From positions 902,116-966,115 of the forward strand of contig CAJINV010000014.1 in assembly GCA_905178155.1 (NCBI GenBank): 64,000 bases of DNA, given 5' to 3'. The DNA is from Amoebophrya sp. A120. Taxonomy: Eukaryota > Sar > Dinophyceae > Syndiniales > Amoebophryaceae. Within the stretch, counting starts at the first letter, position 1. Each line of letters opens with the position of its first letter. The notes below the pieces were generated by a model, which was given only the letters and a program-made list of their open reading frames with translations, was not told where the DNA came from and did not search any database. Shown here in pieces: positions 1-10,454 of this stretch. The position numbers and the translations under genes were made by a program.

Positions 1-1437
1 CAATGCAATGCACGGGAAAAATGCACCACCGAGATGATCTATCATGCTTCAACATACCAGGCAAACTCCAAAATCGCCCGACCACGACTCCCAAATTTCC
101 TTCAACCGGATAAATCACGCTCAGGAAGCACTGCGCCAGTCCGTAGCCCACCTCGAACAACCAGACCGAGTAAAACGAGACCAGCATCGGCGCGCCCATG
201 AGGTTATGAAAGTAGAGAAAACAGCAAGCACTGCCTGTCACCTCGCTCCTGCGTGTCTCATTTTTTCATACAGGAAATCGGGAAAGCGATCCACAAGAAA
301 AAGAATCTGGGCGCTTCTTGCAACCAAATAACATTAAGCAAAGTACTAGCTGCAGATGGTGCACAACATGCTCGTTGGCGCACTAGAACTACACGAACGG
401 GAGCTACGCAAGCCTGTTTTCCCCTCATACAGGAAGAAGAGAAACTTCACCACGTAGCCCATCTGAGTTCATAATTTTTGTTTTCGACGTTTTTCATCGT
501 GTGCAATTGATCATAAATCTTTGTCGTGCGCAGCAAAATCACCAAGTAAAGAAAAATGTTCCGAAATAGTAAAACCACATGTAGTTATGTACCACGAAGA
601 ACAGCGCTACGGGACGGAAGGTGTAAGCGGTGTTGCGGATGTATCAAATGCAAAAATGTCTGGGTCTGGAAGAGTCATGCTGTTTTTGCATGACACAGCA
701 GGTCTGGCATGGAAGCTCTAGCATCACAGGTTTCGCGAAGCTTCCGCAATGCCTAATCCGCATGACAGATCCCCCATTTTGGGGACAGAAAGTGGGCAGC
801 TTTTGCTACCTATGCATGAGAGATTTTTCTGTGTTTTGAAATGCGCATCACAAGTTTGTCTTCTTCCAGATCCAGACATTTTTGCATTTGATAGGATGAC
901 GCCCACGGCAATTTCCTTCCACGCGGTCAGCACCCACAGCATCGAGAACTCAAAAATCAGCCCCTTTTCACCAATCGTCTGGAGTAAGCTGGATTTGCAG
1001 CTTTCCTCGACTACTTTATTGCGGTTATTTGTTCCAGCGTGTGGGTCTGCTGCAACTATACCAGTTTCCGTATTCACAGCTCTACTGCTGCTCCCCGCCG
1101 GCGCGGCCAAAGCTTGGATGCTGTTTTGTTGAAAGTTCGTTGCCCGGCCACTTTCCTCCCCGCCAGAGACTTTCGTGGTCGAGAGGTTCTTGGTCGAGAA
1201 GCACCGAGCATTCGTTCGCGAGGAAACGAAGTGCTGCAGCAGCCGCGTCTGCCGGTGCAGGAAGCTGGTCGTCGCGTTCTGGTTGGTGGACACGAGGGAA
1301 GAACCGATTGAGGACAAACTGCTCGCATTTCTTTTCAGCGTCGTTGCGGCACAACTTTTCGTGGGAGAAAACCGCGGCGCCAGCATGCGGCCCTGCTGCA
1401 AACACCGGGAGGCCGTAGCCGACAGAGGCTGAAGCAT
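1..1437 (-). CDS. Probable mitochondrial membrane protein, multi-exon, 3' end outside window
   Basis: I do not recognise the family. The start is taken at 1435-1437 because the product then opens with a basic, Ser/Ala/Leu-rich stretch (MLQPLSATASRCLQQGRML) that looks like a mitochondrial targeting peptide; an in-frame ATG 41 codons upstream is also possible. Exon 1 is 894-1437. A family A introner (642-893) follows, and deleting it plus one GGATG joins WKEIAVGVI to RNTAYTFRPVALFFVVHNYM in frame. That part is hydrophobic and aromatic-rich, as in a membrane protein. A further exon at about 100-220 encodes NLMGAPMLVSFYSVWLFEVG, also membrane-like. The intron between about 220 and 555 is not resolved, and the 3' end is off the window. 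Confidence 0.5.
642..893. mobile_element. Introner, family A
   Basis: 252 bp. It begins TATCAAATGCAAAAATGTC and ends with the inverse. The flanking direct repeat GGATG is perfect. Removing the element plus one repeat restores the reading frame of the surrounding gene. The interior contains the recurring words GCATGACA and GCATCACA. Confidence 0.9.
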
Positions 1438-2179
1438 CTTTTTGTACGTAGTTCCAAACAGTGCGACAGGATGAGAGTCAATTAAGCAGTAGTTCCAGGT
1501 GACTGAATGAGTTCGCTGTCCACACAACTGCAGCCACCCTGGAGGTTGTAAAACTACCACTTATGAGTCCGGCAAGAGGCCGCTCGGGACGAGATTTTCC
1601 TCTGTCGCAGTGACCACGTTTAATAGATACGGATTCTAGCTGCACACGACAGGTGAGCGTCGTGCCAAGAAAAACCACGTCTTTCTTGAGCGTCGATGCG
1701 ACGGACTTTGTTTCACTCAAGAAAAGGGAAGACGAGACAAAAAAAACCAAAGAAACGACAACCATCGGCACTACTATGTACCACACGTCTGCAGCTGCAC
1801 CGGGTGATGAAGTAAGATGTCTAGAAAAAGACGCAAAACTAAAAGCAACTTTCACGGCAGCTGCCCCGCCAGTAGATGACGAGGCGGACAAGATATTTAT
1901 TGAACAGCAGACAACCTGCAGAGGCAAACCATATGCAGCAAAAACAAAAAGTTGTCACTGCCATCATGCCTTCAAATCTCATTGCTGGTCGAGGGGAAAA
2001 GGACATGCGTTGTAGTCGAGGGACAACTGAAAAAATCATGTTTTTCTGAATGTTACCTCTGCGAGCTCCGGCGCGGGGGAGAGCAGCTGCAGCTTTTGCA
2101 GCTTGAACAACAACTAAATGCTAAACAAAGCAGTACTTCGCATCGTCCGTAGCTCCAACACAAAAAAGAAACCATGTTT
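1438..2179. other. Intergenic stretch with one doubtful small ORF
   Basis: No introner ends and no recognisable gene. A minus-strand ORF (1478-1927, 149 codons) contains a hydrophobic segment (VWYIVVPMVVVSLVFFVSSS), so a small membrane protein or a 5' exon cannot be excluded. Nothing else supports it. Confidence 0.3.
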
Positions 2180-5100
2180 CTATCTCTCCAGCGAGAATTG
2201 TTTGCACGGGAAGCAATTTTTCTGCCGCAACTTCTTCTCCAACCGGAGCAGCTGATGCGTCTGCTTCGCGGCAAACCGGACCTGCTCCTGGTGCAGGGGC
2301 CGGTAGTTCCAGTTTGAATTGCTGAAGTCTTGCTCGTCCGGCGCCGAATAGCCGCCCGTGCGCCCCGCGTAGGTATCGCTTATTCCATCTAGCCCAAACC
2401 TTTTCTGCAACATCTTCACGCTCGGGTATCCTGAGTAAAACCAAAAGCCACGAGGACGGGGCCCGAGAGCCAAGATAGCGCGTACCGTTCTGTTTTCATG
2501 CGCCACACAAACCAACAAGTTCTGCGTGTTGCGCATGAAGACTTTGGGCTCGATTTGTTGTCGAGCTTCGCTGGTGTGAGAGACACATGAGAAATCGAAA
2601 AGGAGGATGTTGCGGTTCTAGCATGCCACATTCTAAACTATCACTAGAAACTGCTTCTCATGGGACTGCGTCTGAGTAACATCTAAAAACATGCAGATTT
2701 CTTGCATGACCATTCTGGGGAGGAGGGAACGTTTTTACTCAGGATATCGGAGCTGCGTTGATCAGCAGGGACTGGGTTGTGCACGGCACTATCGAACGCA
2801 AACATGTCTAGGTCTAGAAGCGATTTGTAATACAAAAGTTCCTTACAGCTCGTCCCAGACAACTCTGTAAATATAGCATGTCACGCAATGCCACTGGTCC
2901 TTCCTCATGAAAAAACGTACCGGCTTCTCTTGCGCTTTACGAACCACACGATCGTCCAAGAGTGTCTCATCCTTAGCAAGCTCCTGAAGCTACTCTTTCT
3001 CTTTGTCATGCACGCATTGGCATGACGACTCTCCAGACCCAGACATATTTGCAATGCATGGGCCCAGTAGATGCGATATTAGTTTGATGATCGGCCACAA
3101 CCGCGGTAGCAGGACGCTGAGCAGATGTCCTAGGGCCTCTACTTGCTTCCCCCTTCACAGAAAGCAAGCCTTCCTGCGTCGCTTGCAGTGCCTTTGCCGC
3201 GACCAGATCTGCCTCTTCGGAGCTTGTGCGCAGATCCCCTTCCGGAACAAAGATTCGCTGGATCCGTTGGCCCTGCAAGTCAATCACACTCGAGAACTTG
3301 TTGCGCGCAGTTGCAAATCGCGACGCAGTGGAGGACTCACCTCCACCGTCTTGGTGCAGGTCCGGAAACGACGAGGTGTAGCTGTTTCCACGACTGCTGT
3401 GCCGGAAAAAGTTCCAGCGCAGCAAGAAGTTCCCGAACCCGAAGCACACCTTGGGCAACTTACGAATGTTATCAGTTGCTCCGGTCGTCCTCGTGGCTAC
3501 GGCAGTAGCAGCCGCTCCTGTTTTGGACAAAATCGCCCCCTGCATCACGTCTTTTTCGAAAACGTGCACCACCAGATCGGCGTAGAGTTGCGACTCCTGG
3601 TGGTTCAGCATGTCGAACAGGAAGCAGTGCCGCGGCGTGGCCACGGTCAGCACCGACATCGGGGAATCAAACGATGCTTGGTAGCCGAACGCCACGATGG
3701 GGAGGTGTTCAGAAGATGCGGCGCCTTGCAGCTCTCGATCTTCACCATCGTGTCGTTCTACTGTTCTTCTCCTATCCGCAAGAACCTGCGCGTGCTTCAG
3801 CCTGTCCCTTTCCCGAAGCTCCTCCTCGATGTCGGTCTGCAAGATCCGCCGCACCTCGGCCAGCTGGCGCGTATGAGATGGCACAACTAGTACTCCCCGT
3901 CAACCGTATACACAATTGGAAGGGCATGATCAACAGCGATAGAAACCCCAGTGAATATTAAGGACAAGGAGCCTGTGCCTGGCTCGGCACGAAATCAAGT
4001 TAATACTTTTACGCCTCCGTGTGTCCACCTACTGTTTGGCCTACTTCCACCGGACGAGATGAATTGTCAAGAACACTATCTACAACTACGCCAAAGGGCA
4101 GCTGCAACTGGATATTTTAGAATATCGACTGCCAAGAACTGTTTGAGCAGGGGAAGCAGGGGGACAAGTTGTGCACTCGGATAGCGCGCGGAATCGATCC
4201 AATAGATCCGGTCGTCGGAAAGAAACGAGGTGCTTGTGCTGCTTGAAGCCGTCTTCTCGGCCGCTTCCCCAGGACGCGTTTTCTCCGCAGTCTCGCTGCT
4301 GCACAAGGTGGAAGTAGATGTCGCATAGGTTGTTTGTGCTGGTGCTGGCTTAGAACGACTCTGCGAACACAAAAAGGGCGCGGCGTTTTCCCACGGTCGT
4401 AAACCCCATAAGAGCGCCGGCGGGGTATTACTACGTTTTCCATCGGGTGAATCAAGAAACCCCGCCTCAGTCGTTCCCGGCTGGTCGTGCAACTGCTGGC
4501 CCGTGGTCACACCTACGTCCACAGCGGTCGAAAACCCGTAGGGGATCTTGATTTCGCCGTCGGCGCCGTCGAGTAGGCGGAGCGAAACTTGACGCTTCCG
4601 ATCGTACGCTTCTAGCTGCCGTCGCTCCCGTTCGCACTCGTGGGAAATGAATGTCGGCGCGGCTCCCCCACTACTTCTTCCCGGCGTTGTCCACCGTCCT
4701 TTCCTACCGCAATCATTGCTACTGCTCGCCGACAACCCGAACCCGCTCGTGTCAATTACATCTTCGTCAGCATGCTGTGGCGCAGACGCTGGAGGGCACG
4801 ACCAGGAGGAGGACGGTTGAATATAATCTTCGGAGTGGCTGCTTGCAGGCGCAGTTCTTCTTCCCCCTGATGTGCACGACGACCTAGTAGGCTCCATCTG
4901 CCTCATGTCTCCGGCCGAAGAATCCTCGCGGACGTGCGTGGACGGCCAAGAGGGCAGCTGGAACAACGATTGTTCGGGTCGTATGCATCGGAAACATGTT
5001 TGGGTCTGGATCTGTGATGCGAAAGTTGAAGGACAAGAAGATCTACTGTGATGCTCGAACACGAGCCGCCAATTTTTTGTCGTGCTGGAAGCCAGCCTTT

Positions 5101-6569
5101 CGTACGTTTTACGATTACGATTACGAATGAATCTGCTTATAAAAAAGTTCGAGAAACTTGTGATGCTGTTTAGATACCACGCAAGCAGCTCCACCTCTTC
5201 GATGCGAGCAGCTGCACGCGGCAGCACCACAACTCTATTCCAGAGCCAGACCCAATCATGTTTGCAATGCATAGGTCCTCGTGCTGGTGGGGAGAGACCG
5301 ACACCACTAGTCATCTCGTGACGCACTGCTCGTGCTCTGACCGTGTCCTCGTTGGTTCCGCCTGTGGTCGTCTTGGTCGCCGTCGTTGACGTTGTCCTGT
5401 CGACACCGTGTATTGTCTGATTTTCGAAGAGAGAACCAAAAGTCGCCTGTTCCTGCAAAGGTTCGTCGTCAGCCAAGCGCGACTTTGTACCATGGTACTC
5501 CACCGGGTTAAGTCCCCTTGTACCAGGCGCGTCAAAATGGTCGTGCCCCCACGGTTTATGTGCTCCCTGCTCGCCCGCGCCAATGATCTTTCCAATCGTC
5601 GCTTTTGCCCAGGCCACGTGCACAACGCTTCCGGCAACGCCCCCTGCAGTGGGGTAGCCCGTGACAGGGCACCTCCGCGTGACGAGCGGCGAGGGCTCAG
5701 ACGCTTCTGTGTCCGCGCAGCCGCACATTTGCAGTGCCTCGGCCAGCAACGGAGAGGTGGAGTACAACGAGGGTATAGAAGTTCTTTGTGCATCTGCCAG
5801 AGCAGCCATTTTTGCGCTGTGATCGTGCTCGTGAAGAAAATCCTCAGTCGAAGCTTTTCCATCGAAAGAAACTGCCGTGATGTCATGAAACGCCACGTCC
5901 AGTCGCGTCACCTGCAAGAGGAAGTCCTTGAGCAAAAACTCGGATTTCAACTCTAGAATCCGCTCCAGAAACGTGCGCAAGGCGAACCGACTCCGGGGCA
6001 ACAAAGGACTGGAGAGGTGAAGATTTTGCGAGGACGGCGAAAGGCTGCTCTCGTCGTGTGCCACGTTGTTTGACGGCCGCGGCGCGGGAATCGTGGTAGT
6101 ACAGTGCCAGGACAAAGAACTCACTTTGAACGCAAACTGCATCGCCTGGGCCAAATTCGTCGGCTTTTCGTGCATATGGATTTCGCAATGTGTGTGGGTC
6201 TGGAACGGAGGAACTTCTTACGCTTGATTTCCATTTTTTCTGCAAAATCTGTACTGCATCAGCAGCACACGCGACTCTTGTGTTGTAATACGTACCATGC
6301 TATGTACGAAAAATACTACACTCGATAAAAAAACTAGTGACGCTTGACAGAATAACTTGGACGCGGTTCCATCCTCCAAGGCTCAACATCACAAGTTTCC
6401 GGACGAGGACCCAGACATCATATTTGTAACGCATAGTACAGGAGCTGATACAAAATGGCGTCGACTGTCTCCGTTTTGATACAACTAGCAGATGATCTGC
6501 GGGCCGCAGAAAATCTTGCCGCATGAAGTTCTTGTGTGCGCTCTTGTTCTTGGAACAGCCCCGGGTTTA
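2180..6569 (-). CDS. 3'-5' exonuclease-fold (DEDD superfamily) protein with substituted catalytic positions
   Basis: Exons on the minus strand: about 6436-6569, 5274-6174, about 4076-4981, 3061-3884, 2747-2789 and 2180-2426. Introners separate most of them; a conventional intron probably lies between 4076 and 3884. The N-terminal half is Ser/Thr-rich and unrecognised. The C-terminal half has the layout of the DnaQ/WRN/mut-7 exonuclease fold: an Exo I-like strand pair (VAFGYQASFDSPMSVLTVAT, then HCFLFDML), an Exo II-like KVCFGFGNFLLRW, and an Exo III-like SNWNYRPLHQEQVRFAAK. In active relatives these carry D-x-E, D and Y-x3-D; here the matching positions read G/Q, F and F/Q, so it may be a pseudo-enzyme. 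Deleting the introners at 2427-2746 and 2790-3060 with one repeat each joins TGP to CTTQSLLINAAP to SVKMLQKRFG, in frame and as expected for the fold. The stop is at 2180-2182. The 5' end is unknown; the first exon starts after a TTTTGCACAG acceptor. Confidence 0.6.
2427..2746. mobile_element. Introner, family B
   Basis: 320 bp with inverted ends TATCCTGAGTAAAA / TTTTACTCAGGATA. Flanking repeats are TCGGG and TCGGA (4 of 5). Precise removal rejoins AAP to SVKMLQKRF in the exonuclease-fold gene; 325 nt is not a multiple of three, so the element must be spliced for the protein to be read. Confidence 0.88.
2790..3060. mobile_element. Introner, family A
   Basis: 271 bp with diverged family A ends (ATGTCTAGGTCTAG on the left, CCAGACCCAGACATATTTGC on the right). 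Flanks GGCAC/GGCCC match 4 of 5. Removal leaves an in-frame join. Confidence 0.8.
4982..5273. mobile_element. Introner, family A (diverged)
   Basis: 292 bp. Left end TATGCATCGGAAACATGTTT, right end finishing GCAATGCATA. Flanks GGTCG/GGTCC (4 of 5). Element plus repeat is 297 nt, a multiple of three with no stop, so an ORF runs straight through it and naive gene calling would include it as protein. Confidence 0.8.
6175..6435. mobile_element. Introner, family A (diverged)
   Basis: About 261 bp, left end with GTGTGGGTCTGG, right end with GGACCCAGACATCATATTTG. Flanks GTGCA/GTACA (4 of 5). Removal joins DAILYQLLY to EKPTNLAQAMQFAFKV in frame. Confidence 0.75.
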
Positions 6570-6722
6570 CTGTGCAAAAGTTGTAGCGCAATGGTACTAG
6601 TAGTGGCTACTCTCATGCGACATGACAACTTTCTTTTGCCGTACCTGACTCTCAGTTTGTCGACAAATTTCACTTTCCAAGAACTTGATGATCAAAAACT
6701 TGTGAGGTAGATAGTACATTTA

Positions 6723-8494
6723 TCAATTTTCACCACCACCTAGTACCATGGCTATTACTTTTGCAAAATCCCGTACCGGAAAGCGCTCCACGATTTCCAG
6801 AAAGGTTTTCGTACCCGTCACCTTCCACACCAGGTCCCGGTCAATTGAGTTCTTCTTGCAGGGCTCCTCCACTTCTGGGCTGGAAGAAAGCGCCGAGAGG
6901 CCGGTGGTGAAAGAACTGTTGTTTAACCAGAAGTACCGAGCGATCGCGAAAAACAGCATCTCCCGGACCTTTTCGCGGCGAACCTTGCGCAACTTGGCGC
7001 ACGACCGATCCAGGATCACGGGGTTGAGGCAGGCAAAAAAGTACTCGCAGTTCGGTTTCTTAGCGTGGACGGCGAACAAGGAGCTGCACAGCTGGTAAAT
7101 ATCGGAGTTGAACTTCTGCAATTTTTCCTCGTTGGGGTGGTTCAAGTAGGCGAATCCGTGCAACCGGTACATGATCCCAAACCTGTCGTAACCCGTGCCC
7201 CCATCGAAGACGTCCAAACAGTGGTAGATGAGGTTCGCAGCGATGTCGACCACCCGCCTCTCCTGGCACAGCTCGAGGATTAGCTCGGGCAAGGGAATGT
7301 TCAGTTCCTTGGGGTACATCTGCCTCTCCGAGGTTTGCAAATACCGCTCCAGCTGCTTCTGCTCGGAGAGCAGTGCTGGTGCGTAGTAGTGGTCACCGAA
7401 CGTCGGAAAGACGGGATTCGGATGCGTTCTTCGTGTGTCCGCAGTAGACGCAGACGAGGTACTGGCAACCGCACTGCAAACAACGCCACTCGATGAGGCG
7501 GAAGAACAAAACTTTCGGCTTTGCCGCTGCTGCGCGTGAGAAAGGCGATCCTTCGATGTGAAACGAGCAGGAGGAGGTCCTGTGGCAAACACGCCCAAGA
7601 AAACTGCAGCAACACCCGCTGCATCGACGTCGGAGGAAAAAAGAAAAGGCTTATCGCTCCTAATGACAACAACAGTCGCCTCTTGGGTCGTTGCTCCTGC
7701 GCTATGGTTTTTCCAGGGCCCGCGCAGCTGCCGGTGGTGCGGCCGGAGCGGGGGAATGGGCGGGGCGACCGTCGGCAAAGCTGGTGTCGGTGTCCATATT
7801 GCTGGTATAATTCCTGTGACGTTGTTTCCACCTGGAACAATACCCGCGGCCTTCGTGGACGTGCTGGGCCCACACAGCGAACACCGAGTAGTGCAAGACG
7901 AAGAAACAGAAGTGGACATCACTCGAGCGTGCATTTTCACTTTTTCGTTGTACTTACCCACTTTGAAGTGCAACTTTACGGGTTCTGTCCAATTCTTTAA
8001 AGTGCTTCTTGTTTGGCCGCGCAGATCCTCCACTTCTCCCTGCTTTAGGATCTTGTGCCATTAACCGATTATAGTGCTCGTCCTCTGTGTCTACTTATGA
8101 CCAACACCCCATCCGCAAGAAGCGTTGAAAAGATCGATCCGGGAGTCTGCCTTTCCCCGGCTGCTTTTAGGTGTACAGGGATGTTGGTGGAGGAGGGATC
8201 GGATCGTCGCGACCGCCTCCCAAAAGAACGCGCTGTACATTGAGTCCCGACCGCTGGAAACTTTTTGGCAAGCAACGTACTTACACAGAAAACGAGGCAG
8301 GACCACCTTGCGCTCCTCCTCCAGTGCGCGGTTGTTGTAACTCACTGTCGTCAGTGTATCCAGTTGTTCTTTTTCCTTTCCAAAAAAACGAGCAGGCTGT
8401 TCTTTTTGCGTCTGCTTCTTGGAACGATCATTTTCATCTTCATCTTTCCGTAATACTTACGGCTCTCGTATTCCAATTCTAAAATCGCTTTCAT
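6723..8494 (-). CDS. Unrecognised multi-exon protein with a helical C-terminal region
   Basis: I do not recognise the family. Proposed start is the ATG at 8492-8494 (MKAILELEYES), whose exon ends at a GTAAGTAT donor near 8450. Further exons are visible near 8285-8345 (YNNRALEEERKVVLPRFLC, donor GTAAGTAC), 8100-8250 (RDSMYSAFFWEAVATIRSLL) and 7965-8030 (TLKNWTEPVKLHFKV, donor GTAAGTAC). The last exon runs to the stop at 6723 and encodes a helical segment rich in charged and aromatic residues (for example NLIYHCLDVFDGGTGYDRFG and LRKVRREKVREMLFFAIARY). No introner is seen. Conventional GT-AG introns are used throughout, unlike the genes at 30-62 kb. Its 5' acceptors are not fixed. Confidence 0.5.
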
Positions 8495-10430
8495 CTCGGT
8501 GAATTTTCTTCGGTGACTTTGTGTTTGTGTGAAATAATCAATGTGGAAACAGTAAAAACACGCCTTGTGCTAAACTTTAAAACTGTATTCTCGTCCGAAT
8601 CTGGTTACAACAGCCGCGTTGAGGTCGTTTTCAAGGATGCTGCGCTGGTGTGCGACCATCTGCTGGTTCTATCGTATATTGTCCCACGCCGACCACACTA
8701 GGCAACATCATTCCTCGGAAACATTTCAGAACAACTACGTTAGTGGCCGCTTTGTACAAAAAAAGTGCATTTTCTTCATGTTTTATTCTACAAGGCATTT
8801 TAACTGAACGATGTCCCTACTAAAGTTGTAACTGGTTGCTCGACGTCCATTTGAAAAATACACATGTTCCACCGTAGTAAGATGCCCTGCGAAAAGTTTC
8901 CGATCTTCTCGTCCTCCGTTTGCAATAGCGTCAACCCGTCGAACTTTTAGGGCGGATTCCAAATCTGCGTCCGCGGTTCCCATCTATGAAAGTACACAAC
9001 TCTCCCCCCTCCCTCAGATGAAGGGCATTTGTTTCTAGCGTCACGCACATTTTTCCAGGCTGTGAGGAAAATCACAGCGGTTTCGGCATGACAAATCCAG
9101 GCCCGGACTGTGGTGCAGTTTGGGCCTCCTGAACTTGTCACGCAAGCACAGCCTGCAGGCTCTCTTAGATAGGTGAGGCTTTGGCATTTGACATCACAAA
9201 TGAGGGAGAGGGGGAGCTATAAGCACTCTCCTACCCTCCGTTGGGCGCCCAATAGTACGCGTTCTGGTGGCACTTGCCGTCTGGACCCGCGAGCCCAGCC
9301 GCATTCAGGCCTATCGATCGCAAAAGCAGCGGTGGAAATGCTACTGTAGCGCTTATTCATTATCCGTACAGAGCAAGCGAGCTTGCTTGTACCTGTGCGG
9401 TCCTACCTTGAACTTGAAGTCGTATTAACCTATGATTTTTACTCTAGAAGACACTTCCTAGCTGCATCGCAAGTCTTTCTATCCAGCCATCTTCCCATGC
9501 AAAAGAACTCGCCTGTTGTCCGGCCATTGACGTAGTACGCTACTTTTGCCTTGGGTAGTGCAGTATCGATCGCAAATCCGGCTGGGTTTGGAAATTTGTA
9601 TTGCTGTACTTCCGTTGCAAACTGATCGCACGTACGGCATAACGGCATGAGAAGTTTTCCTCAGCAGCTTCTGGCGCATTCATTCCTGAATAAGTAGCAT
9701 GACAAAGTTGCGCCTTCCCGCACGACCCTATCCACGCACACAGTAGATCTGGTTATCACGACGCGAGTCTTGCATCACACACCCAAACCCAGATATGTTT
9801 GCATATGCAGTTATTTTGGCAGTTGTAGACGGAAAAGACGTCGTCAGACACCTGGTACTTGAACTATGGTATGCGGTTGGAAAAAGTATTTGTCATGCAG
9901 AGCTAGCACGGTGGAGAAGGAGAACCTGCATCGTGCGAGCTCTGCATGACAAACTCTCTTTTAAGCCCGTACCTTCGTCCTTCAACTTGTCCAGGATGAG
10001 TCCTGCGCTATAGCAAGAAAAAAACTGCGCTTGTGTGACTTTGGTTTGTGTTTGTGATGCGGGACAAATAAGCAACCCGCATGTTGCATTTGTCATGCTA
10101 GTCCTAGTGGACAACCTTGATAGTAGCTTCGCCTCATCGTCAGATGAAACTGCTTCCTGCACTAGCAGCTCCGCAAGACAAATTTAGGTTTTTTCTGTCA
10201 AGACCGGCTGAATTTGCGATGCTGTCAGTCCAAGGAATTCGAATTCACCCTAACGCAGTTTTTTCTTCTGGATATTCGTCCGAGGGCTTGTATTGCGTTA
10301 TTCGCATGTCGATGTACCTTCATTTTCATTTCGGATAAGTACTTGGACACACTTACTCGTTGCAAATAATAAATGAATCCAGCGTGAGTAATAGGTTTTT
10401 TTTCTCATGCGCGTTATCATACGATGGCCA
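8495..10430. other. No confident gene; one possible introner end
   Basis: I see no convincing coding exon. A family A-like right end (CAAACCCAGATATGTTTGCA, near 9788-9807) has no clear left partner, and the recurring words GCATGACAAA and CATCACA appear around 9080-9100, 9770 and 9890-10110, so decayed introners or introns are likely. Short exons of the gene to the right may lie here. Confidence 0.35.
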
Positions 10431-10454
10431 TATCGTATGCAAAAATCCTGGTAG

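Noticed and set aside
3003-3890. 295-codon plus-strand ORF
   Set aside because: Antisense to the exonuclease-fold exon, which has recognisable motifs and correct joins to its neighbours.
4982-5273. Reading the 699-codon ORF at 4076-6175 as one uninterrupted exon
   Set aside because: The middle carries clear introner ends and a near-perfect direct repeat; the frame is open through it only because element plus repeat is a multiple of three.
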